DNA from: Sclerurus mexicanus
Taxonomy: Eukaryota > Chordata > Aves > Passeriformes > Furnariidae
Length of the DNA: 64,000 nucleotides
Assembly (NCBI GenBank): GCA_013396755.1
Contig: VWZF01002623.1
Span: forward strand, 752,923 to 816,922
Direction of reading: 5' to 3'
Position 1 is the stretch's first letter. The number at the start of each line of letters is the position of its first letter. This document shows positions 55,043 through 64,000 of this stretch, in pieces. Below the pieces are notes generated by a model. That model was not told the DNA's origin. It searched no databases and saw only the letters and a list, made by a program, of their open reading frames with translations. The position numbers were made by a program, and so were the translations under genes.

Positions 55043-55899
55043 AAAAAAATCTGTACACGGGAGAGTAATTAAGATACAAACTATATCACTTTTTTGCATC
55101 CCATCCTCTGGAGACAGATGGCTGTTGATTTGGCTTTGGGTTTTTTTCTTTTTAAATCAAGTTTTATCATGACTGTACTTCCTTTTCTTTTCAGTGCTGC
55201 TACTCCAGCACTCTCCTGACTCACCCACACGTAGCTATGCTTCAGCGTGCTGCACTTGGTGTTCTTTTATAAAGTGTCACTACAATTCTTACTTGAACTG
55301 GAGAGACTTAAATTGAATAAATCCACCCACAGAGGTAAAGGTGGGCAGAGCTGATAGATCACATAACTAAACACACAAAAAGCCCACATAAGGCCAGAAA
55401 CAGCACACAAGGTTCTAATTGTTTAAAGTCTTTGTTTATGTGTCCTTTTCCACATAAAAGTACCTCAGGTTTGAACACCAATGTTTGTCACGTTCCAAAT
55501 ATCACATCAGAAGCCAGCTGTGCTTCTAAGAAACCCAGACCAACTTGTGAGATCAAAAGCACTCCTGTGATCATTCCCTTCCCTAGCAGGGATTAAAAAT
55601 CTCTACCTTAAGACTGAAGAGAGATTTGCTACCAATGAATGTCAGGCTTTCAAGAGAAAGCAAGTTTCTATCAAATTTAATCTACAGTAAAAGTCCTCCT
55701 AGCTGCAAAGTTGGATAGCCAAATATTAAATAAACCTAAGCCAACACAGAAGGTCTAGCGAGAAAAGGCAAAAACCACAGCTCCATCAACAGAGGCTACT
55801 GGTCTTTTCTTTACCAAGGAGTAAACATTTGTTTCTTTTTTTTAAAAAATACTGTACAGTTTTCTAACCAGCATAAACCTAATTAATAGTATTTCTCTT

Positions 55900-55970
55900 A
55901 AAAACCAAAATAAACCAAACAAAATGAGCCAACCAACCAAAAAATCCCAAACACACCCCCCCCCAAACCT
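55900..55970. repeat. A/C-rich low-complexity tract
   Basis: AAAACC and AACCAACC steps end in a run of ten C. It resembles the tracts at 16030-16148 and 27876-27943. Confidence 0.8.
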
Positions 55971-58900
55971 AGTCAAGAAACCCAACAAGGAAGTAAAGGG
56001 TTTTTTACCCTTGCTTCTACTGACAGAAGAAACAGCAGCTTTATAATTCTTACCTTGGTTGATATTGTTTCTCTTCTACATGGAAACTCAAGAAGCTACA
56101 AGACTCCACAAAACAAAGAACTTATGAGTCTCCTCCTCCAGTGGCTACAGTAGGACAGAACTATCTGTCAAATTAAACAGCTAAGCAGAGCAATGTGGAC
56201 GATTGAGTCACAACTGAAAAATAAAAACAACCTCACTCCTTCTTCCTTCACCATAAAGGAGAAAGGAATTTCATTGCTCAATATTCAGCTAATAAAGCTG
56301 CAGCACTACTTTAGCTTTTCTACAATATCTGAACACTAAAAGTAGGTGTCTTTTCACAACATGTGCCAGCTTGGCCCTAAAGCTGTGTGAATACAGCACA
56401 GCTAAGGAATGCATCAATACCAAATGCTTACAGGAGCTACTAACACCAGAGTAGGAGTTCTTGAGAGTCACACAATGCCAGAATTAACACTTCCTCATTT
56501 CTCTGGACGAGGAACATTTTTACACAAGAAGAAACCAGAAACAACTTTGCCTTTTTGAATGGCCATGTGCTGCTGCTTGCGATAACCAGCGTGACCTCAA
56601 GCGCTGCCGTGTTCTCCGATGCCATTACGGAAGCTACATGTCGAAAGAGACCACAAACACACATAAGAAACAGCTGTGAAGTTAGAATTTAGCATCAAAA
56701 TGGAACCATAGCAAGAGAAAAGTAGCAAGTTCGATGGGGATGTGGCTGCAACATGTAAACCAGTCTAAAAAGGGTCAGGTTACAGTCATTTCTAACCATG
56801 CAAAACGGACTGAACTTCTCTGTGCCTCTGCTCCTCTGTGAAATAGGAAGCAAACTACTTCCTCATCTCACTAGACCATTCTGATAATAAATAACTTTGC
56901 AGAAAGCAGTAACAGACTATCCGTGAGGAAATTAACTGCATTTCTGGAGCAATCTAGCAGGAGAATGGTGTGGTCTAAAGCAACGAAGACATACTATTGA
57001 GCACTTGTTCACTAAACTTGCACCAGCCTCTCCAACAGGGGGGATGAAGAAGGGGTCCTAATGAAAGAAATGGCCTACAATTATGCACTCATGGCTGCTC
57101 GCTTTTTGCAGTTTCTTGACTTTTGAGCACTGCTTTGTAGCTTAACAGGGAAGACCCAGCATAAACTCTTAATGAGAAGATGAGCCCAGATAATTCGTCC
57201 TCGTAGTTGAAAGACCAGAGCCAGAAGCATTTGCTCACAACACCAATTTTTACTACTCAGATATATATATTAAGATAAAGTGATGAAGACATGTTGGCTA
57301 CTAATGGCAATGGACAAAACTATGTTTTATTCCACGGCAGTACCTTCCTTACAGATTTTCTGACTCCACTTTTACCACTGCAAGTTCCTTGTTTAACAGA
57401 CCTACCTGCCTTCTTCATAAAACCCTACCTTCTAGTTTTACTCCTCCATCTTTGCCCACCCATCATCCCTCTTTTACATATTTTCTTTGTCCCCATTTCC
57501 CCCGATGTCTCCAAGATGCTGGGTAAGGGGCAACATCATTCCCATACACTCCCTGGGTACTGACTGATACTTTCCACACAGCGAACGAGCTCACAACCCA
57601 ACCTCTCCACTAGATTTTAACAACCTGGGCTCAAGTCATTCCCAGATTCTAATTAATATTCTTCCCTGCTTTCAGCTCAAAGTAAGCTGCTTCTCCTCCT
57701 AGTTAATTGACATCACTCCTCACCTCAGTAGTCCCCTCTATTCAAACCCATTTTTTCTCATATGCTGCCTGCCTGGACACATGTTTATTAGAGCATGAGT
57801 TTTCACAGGACTGTAATGGGGTCAAACTGAGGCCCATTCTGGACTACGAACAGGGGGAAAAGCAAAGTGAGAGGCATCAGCCCTGCAAAAACATTCTGCT
57901 GTTAAGCTGACACACTCTAGAACTATTTGAAGAGCTGTCAAATTTTAAGACTCCCGTTACAACATCTGTTCCCAAGCTTCACTTTTGGCAGCTACTGAAG
58001 TAGTTTGACTGAAATTCCTTTGAAAACCTGACACAATATTAACATCAATATTATATAACACTATTTTCTCAAAGTATTAGGTCTTAATCAATAGTCTCCT
58101 ACACCACCATTTACTCAGCTTTACTGTCAGCCCCACAAACTGCAAAAGTTCCCTACTGGAACACAATTCTACCCCATGTTTATTAAGAAGCCAGAGCTAC
58201 AGAATAATGAATAGGTTCTCCATAACAACTATGAACACTGCTAAACCCAGAAACTTCAGAAAAACTAAGAAAACAACTTGTATTCTATTAGGCTAGTTGA
58301 AAGCTCTTGTAGGATCATCCTCCAGACTTCAAGGTTGGAGATATCAACTAGATTGTGTTATTCTGTTACTCCTGCTAAGAAATTATTTCAGCTCTGAACA
58401 TTGAGATGCAAACGTAAGAACAGGCAAAGCATCTACTGTTGTAGTCCTCAGGAAAACATGACTTCAGCCAGTTACAGGTGGGAAGAAGCAGCAAGCAATC
58501 TTCTACAAGACGTAGCCACAGCCAAAAATTTCTAAACTACCATTGTAATTCAATTGTCGTTCAGCTGACAAATCCACACATCCCCACACAGCTTCTACAC
58601 ACAAGCAGGAAATCTAAACTCTGAATCAATTAACTGCTTCCATAAGCAATCCTTACACAATGCTCTCTCTTGTCTGTATGATCTTCATTTATATAAAAGG
58701 TCAGCAATTTTATCTTTGAGATGAAGCCTCATGAATTCTAGTGGTTACATATTTCACTTCCACCTTAGAAAGGAACAGTTTCAAGTAACTGTATGTCTCA
58801 GCACATAAAAGGCGCAACTACAACAAGAAATGAACTGGCTTTTCATGCCCAGAATACACTTTCTCTGAGAATTTTCACTTTCAGGGACACTAAACAGGAA

Positions 58901-61900
58901 ACTTTTGTTAAAAACCAAAACAAACAAAAAAAACCAGCTATGAATATATTTCTTATTAATTCTTAGAGATTTTACATTTTTCCAGGATTTAAAAAACTGC
59001 ATTGGTATTTTTCTTCAGTAGAAGGGTCAAACTGATTTGTACATCAGAGGTCAAAACAAACACCTTTGCTGAGCAACACGAAAAGGCAAGAATTCTGTTT
59101 CTGTGATGTTACCCTCAAGATTGTTAAAAAAAAAAGAAGAACCAGCCATCATCCAGTGCCACAGCTGACTGCTGGAAGAATATATGCAATTAGATGTAAT
59201 TTTGAAGTTATAGAACTGCTACAGCCACTAGTCACAGAAACGGGGCTTTCCAGTCAGCTAATTTGCAACTAGGGTTCCCAGGAACTCATCTATTACCTTG
59301 TGTAGTACACTAGAAAAAGTTACTCACGTTAACACTCCATTTAATTTAATCATCTAGTTCTGAAGGAGAACCAGAATTGCCTTATGGCTGAATTTAAGAG
59401 TCTTTTGAACTATGCCAGTTAAACAGAATTTCCTCACAGAACAGCCTCCTGCTACCAGGGAACAGTTAAGCCCTGTAGTCTGAAGTAAAAAGCGCTTTTA
59501 AAAATGTATCTAGGACAGTGTTCTGCTGCACTTTCTTACATATAAAGTGATTACTGATACAAGATTTTTTTTTTTTTTTCGCCTGGTGGACACCCATTTC
59601 AGGTAAAGCACTTGCTGATGGCATCAGCCTCCCAGACAAATGTATTAACTGCCTACAGGATCAAGCTTTAGGTTTTGGTGTGGGTGGCAGACAGGTCTGT
59701 TTTGCAAGGCACACTATTTTTGTAGCTACAGCCACACCAAACTGAATGCACTTGATCTCACAAGCTGAGCTGTCCCAGACCAATGATGCTGTTTGTACAG
59801 AGACCACTTGGGAATCCCAAGTGCTATAGATACAAGCCAGAGAATTGGTCAAGCACTTAGTAATCAAGACCACAAACCACATAGCGTTTTCACTGAGCAG
59901 GAGTAAAAGAATAAAAATATATTCTCCACACAAAATTATTTGAGCAAATTAATTTTACATGCTTGTACTTACGTACAACCTCTTTGTTTTGGAGGTATTT
60001 AGTCCCCAAATTTTCCTACAGTCCCACTATGATTTCATATAGTAGAAAAAAAAGTGCTGGGTTTGGTCAGTCATATACCATTCCCCAAATGCAATATTAG
60101 ACCTTCTGGTTAGTGTAAATCCAGCACACAGTCTTTCCCAAGACACATAAATTAGTCAATACTTGTCTAGGTACTAGAAACACAAGAATTCTTTTTTTAA
60201 GTGTTGAAGAAGTAACACTAAAGAACACTCAAAAATAGGGCTGGCACCAAAAGTTCTTTTACAAATCAATTTCATGGCCAGTATTAACATCCCCAGAGTT
60301 AACCAGAAATAAATTACTAAACATTTCATTAATACCACCTGATTCAGTAGCAGCAGTAAAAGAAGAGGGTAGCATAACCAGATGACAAAGGTTTTAGCAG
60401 CAGATTTGAGTTCATAAGCCACATCACAAAGCAGAACAGTGTCAGCCCTTACCTTACAACTATGACTGTCTTACAACGACCCTGAAATCCAAATGATCAT
60501 GAGTGAAAGGCGAAAGAATGCACCATTTTGCGTGCACTTTTCCACAGTGAAGGTATTCTCTGTGCATCAGGCTTTCACGTGAGAGAGAGGACAAAATGCC
60601 ATTTCTAAAAAGCAGAATGCAATTAAAACCACAGGGGATGGGGAACACAGGAGAAAGTGCTGTAACTAAAAATACTTTCAGGGTTACCTACCTAGTCAAT
60701 TCTAAAACTGCTCATTGTTTGCTGTTAGTTTCTGTTAAGCTCTGCTGTTTATATAACCGCAACACACATATCCCCAGTAAGCACTGGAACTGCGAATGTA
60801 AAACAGCACCTATGTAAGAGCCTATAACTCTCAGCAAATTTCAAAGTTGGAAACACTCTGCCAGCTGCAGCAGCGAACTTGTGGCACTCGAGAGAACATT
60901 CCTGAATCACAGATGGAGGGAAACTGAGGTGATTTTATATGAGATCCTGAAATTAAAAGCAATCAAATAAACCTCTGTCTTCATAAACTTGCAGAGAAAC
61001 ACAGACTTCTCTACATTTTGTTAGAAGTGTTATATTTTCCACAATTACAAGGAAGAAAATACTAATAGTCTTAAGTTTATATGGCCATAGACTAATAACA
61101 AAGAACAACTTATGACATAGGCAAAAGAACCATCCATTTATTTAAAATGGCTCTTGATATACAAAATTGAATGGGATTAGAAAAGACGCCAAATGGTACA
61201 TACAAGTGGCCATCATTTACAGCTGGAAAATAGTTTGCAATAATTCAAACTCTGCTTAATTGATGCATGTATTTCAGGTGCCACAGCTAATAAGCAGTGC
61301 CAATGCTTCACAGTCCCCAGCACTTAACTCTTTCCAATCCAAACACAGTTTCCTTCATCTCTTCAGTCCCCACACTCTTCATCACCTCTGAAGCCATGTT
61401 GATAGACTGGAGGGATTCAGGTGGACCAAAATGACTACCAGGATGACTCTCTGCATCCTAATACTAACCACAGGAGTTGGCAATGACATTCAAGGCTTGT
61501 GTGGATTCAGCACATACATTCACATGAGCTGCATGCCTTGACTGTAGCACATTTGCTTGACAGCTGATAATCCATGAGATGCAATTTGACAACACTCAAA
61601 ATATTTCAGCTTTGAAGATGTATTTTCAAACATTTTTAAGATGAACAGGTCTCATAAAATTGATTTATAACATACTTCAGGGTAGCTAACATCACCTTAA
61701 TGAACAGGAGTCATCATTCTCAACTTACGCCCATTTACATCAGTGACAAAAAGTCTTGTATAATTAAAGAGAAGAAGTCTCTAGGAACATGAAAGGCCAA
61801 GGTGCTAACTTTGACTTTCATTAACACCATTATTTCCTAAAAAAACCCCTAAAACAGACACACACAAACCTGTTTACAAAACAAATCCAAGTCCTTCCAC

Positions 61901-63692
61901 AAAAGCTTTAATTTTGGGCATCTCTGCTACAGAATATGCACTGGTTCCATCTATGCCCCCAGCTGGCAGCCAGGCATAAAAAAAGGGGGACTGCAGGCTG
62001 TGTGCCTGCATTCTCCAAGATACACAACGAGGGGGGAAAAAAATGCGCATTTTTGTTTACCATGCCAAAGCAACTACAGAAATCCAAAGTGGCCCCTGCA
62101 TATGCTTTCCCAAATGATAGAGCCAATTTCTGTTTCTGTATTACTCAATAATTCAGTAGTTTGCAATACAAATATTCCCCACCCTTCTGTCTCTTTACAG
62201 TATTAATTCCAAGTGTTTAGTAAGCACCATTAGAAGTCTGGTGACAGACACCTTAAGGTCCTCCCCTTAAACTACTGTGTTCAATTAACTTCCAAATCAA
62301 TTACTTTGCAAAGATATGCAACTACTGAGAGACACAATAAAAAAATTGTTTCCTTTTTTCTCTTTATCCAGGCATTAAGAGTCCCGCAAAACTCAGATAA
62401 AGGGACAGGACAGTTCTGTATGCAAGAACAGAACTAGCTGACACCAGGTTTCCACAGCCAGCGAGGTTCTCACAGGGAAGGTTTCACAGGAAGAGGCAGA
62501 GACTTTCAGAAGACAATCTCTTCAATAATCTGTCCCCTCAGGTGGCCTCAGCTAAACTGCAAACAAGGAAGAAAATCTAGAGCACCTGATGACAAATGGA
62601 AGTTGTATAACAGATGGGATCAAATTCATTCCTTACTTGCATACAACCGTGATACTGCTTGACAGGGGTATTTTAAAACAGATCCTGGAATCCCTTCTTT
62701 CTACAGCCCCTGCCCTCTCACAGCTAATATATGCAGTAAGAAATCTGACTGGGATAAAAAACTATTTACTCTCCTACTGAAAGCTTCTATTTCAACAATG
62801 GAATAGCCTCTGTATGCCAGGCAAGAAATGCTCCAACTTCATGGAACAGCAATATCTTATTCATGTGATTTAGGATTTTGCTGCTAAACTTGCCACACAG
62901 AAATGAAGACACATTCTGCAAAATAATGCACCTTGCTGAACAAAGATATTTGCCAGGTGGAACCTTTTAAGTTTGGATCCATGGTCCAACCTGCAGAACA
63001 GTAACCTCAGGCTAATGACTGTATTGTCTCCTGTCCAACACCCATATCTGCCACAACCTACTAGAGAAAATGGTCATTAACTTAAAGCTGTATTTAAAGT
63101 CCAAGCAGTCAGAGCACAAAGAAAGAAAACTCTGTGTCAGTGAGGGGGGGGAGAGAACTGGAGCAAAACAGACTTTGCAATTTTTACAATCAAAAGCAGT
63201 AATAAGGAAGAACAGAGATTATTAGATCAATCTAGAAAACGTTTCGCTGGTTTGAGGATTAACATACATGCTAACCAACACATGTTGATTAGCACACTGT
63301 GCTCCATACTATGTTATCAGAACTCAGAGTGACACATTTTAAATGTCCAAGAGACTCCACTATCACAGCAGTATGACAGCTGTCACACTTACTGACATTT
63401 GGATCAGGGATGCTATGGAACAGATATAAGTGAAAAAACTTCAGAAACCTTCATAACACACAGTGTCTTGATTTCTTTGGTATCTGAGATGTTTCTGTGA
63501 AGAAACTTCTCGTATGTTACTACCATGCAAGATGTGACACCGGGCTAAAAAGTAACAAAACAGAATTAAGTCGCGCACCCACCCTTATTCCTGAATTGCA
63601 CGGGGGAAAAAAAATTATCATGCAATTAAATTTCGATTTTATCGGCTGTTTAATGAGCAGGTTAGAAACAACACCCTGCCGCTACAGACTCA

Positions 63693-63845
63693 CCTGGACT
63701 TACAGCACTGCAGGATACACCCTACCCACGGCCAATTCCCGGCGATTCCCGTGCGTTCTGCCCGACCCGCCGCGCGTCTCAGCCCCAGCCCGAGGGGCTG
63801 CGGACCCCGCTCCAAAGGATTCCCCTCCCGGTATCCAGGACCCAT
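63693..63845 (-). other. Open frame in exon 1, in phase with the CYRIB starts
   Basis: From the ATG at 63845 (MGPGYREGNP...), 50 complete codons and two bases are stop-free up to the donor at 63694. Unspliced, the frame ends at TGA overlapping the donor (63692-63690). If the donor is joined to either 83-nt coding exon, the split codon becomes AGG. The frame then continues Y-L-N or F-A-G into the CYRIB ATG with no stop. This could be an N-terminally extended product, a leader frame, or chance in GC-rich DNA, which has few stops. An extended protein would bury Gly2 and lose myristoylation. Confidence 0.25.
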
Positions 63846-64000
63846 CCCCGCACCCCGCACCCCGGGAGGGCGCTCCGGCCCGGGCACCCGCGTGGCTCCC
63901 GCGGGCAGCGGGGCAGGAGAAGTTGCGGGAGGCTGCGGGAGGGGCGGCAGAGCCGCCGCGGGGAGCGGCGCGGGGGTCGCGCCGCGGGAACGCGCGGGAT
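63694..64000 (-). other. CYRIB: Probable non-coding first exon of CYRIB (5' end open)
   Basis: On the minus strand the CpG-rich block runs into CTGTAAGTCCAG|GTGAGT, a near-perfect donor at 63694/63693. A second GTAAGT lies 10 nt upstream (exon end would be 63704). The exon's 5' limit is not visible and may lie beyond the window edge. It contains an ATG at 63845 with G at -3 and G at +4, whose frame is open to the donor (see the separate entry). Gene assignment is inferred from position and strand: it is the only CpG-rich block upstream of the CYRIB coding exons in this window. Confidence 0.65.
63700..64000 (-). promoter_or_regulatory. CYRIB: CpG island, probable CYRIB promoter region
   Basis: Composition changes abruptly from AT-rich intron to G+C-rich sequence with many CpG dinucleotides (CCGCGCG, GCGGCGCG, CGCGCGGG). 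GC boxes such as GGGGCGGC occur near 63940. There is no TATA box in the visible part, as is usual for CpG island promoters. The island is cut by the right edge of the window. The transcription start site cannot be placed from sequence alone. Confidence 0.8.

Larger units (their letters stand above)
53308..63693 (-). other. CYRIB: First intron of CYRIB (proximal part)
   Basis: AT-rich sequence between the CpG island donor and the interior repeats. No coding exon is seen. It includes a TA/TG-rich tract near 54990-55042, an A/C-rich tract at 55900-55970, a weak exon-like pair near 56054-56095, and a T-run near 59565-59579. A donor-like motif near 60453 also has only a weak partner. Confidence 0.5.

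Noticed and set aside
14873..58935. The long A/C-rich tracts looked as if they always read G/U-rich in CYRIB pre-mRNA, suggesting a strand-specific RNA signal.
   Set aside because: Opposite-strand T/G-rich tracts are as common (about 2025-2075, 22040-22097, 49745-49775, 54340-54367, 55135-55160), so there is no clear bias.
60453..60481. A 29-nt segment flanked by an acceptor- and donor-like pair on the minus strand.
   Set aside because: The pair is weak and such short chance pairs are common in intronic DNA; not strong enough to list as a feature.
63690..63887. A 65-codon minus-strand frame beginning at 63887 in the CpG island.
   Set aside because: The codon at 63887 is GTG, not ATG. The first ATG in this frame is at 63845, which I describe separately.

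Overview
The window is vertebrate, most likely bird, nuclear DNA. It is intron-dense and AT-rich, carries CR1-type LINE 3' ends and a large avian-style ERV LTR, and has almost no coding sequence. I anchored it by two short exons on the minus strand whose translations I recognise as alternative N-termini of CYRIB (FAM49B), the CYFIP-related Rac1 interactor B. The window therefore covers the 5' part of CYRIB, read right to left. All other open reading frames of 60-126 codons look like chance or repeat-derived frames.

Layout, in window coordinates. The right end (about 63.7-64.0 kb) is a CpG-rich block, the likely CYRIB promoter and non-coding first exon, with a good minus-strand splice donor at 63694/63693. 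From there leftward runs about 57 kb of 5' intronic sequence. It holds one convincing and one weaker candidate 5'UTR exon (19397-19433 and 36236-36291), four CR1 fragments (24.1, 26.3, 46.8-47.5 and 53.2 kb), an ERV LTR (17.9-18.6 kb), several private short tandem duplications and A/C-rich low-complexity tracts. At 7.0 and 5.9 kb lie two 83-nt exons. Each has a 10-nt leader, an ATG and 73 coding nt ending in the same phase, so they look like a tandemly duplicated, mutually exclusive pair. From 5.8 kb to the left edge is intron; the next coding exon lies outside the window.

How it works together. Transcription would start in the CpG island and run toward coordinate 1. Splicing would then choose either the MGNLL...C10 exon or the MGNLI...R10 exon as the start of the protein. 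Both keep Gly2, the known myristoylation site of CYRI proteins, but they differ in residues 10-18. The first exon also contains an ATG whose frame stays open to its donor. If that exon were joined directly to either coding exon, the frame would continue in phase into CYRIB. Nothing here looks like a wholly new system; the paired start exons and the in-frame leader are the most interesting signals.
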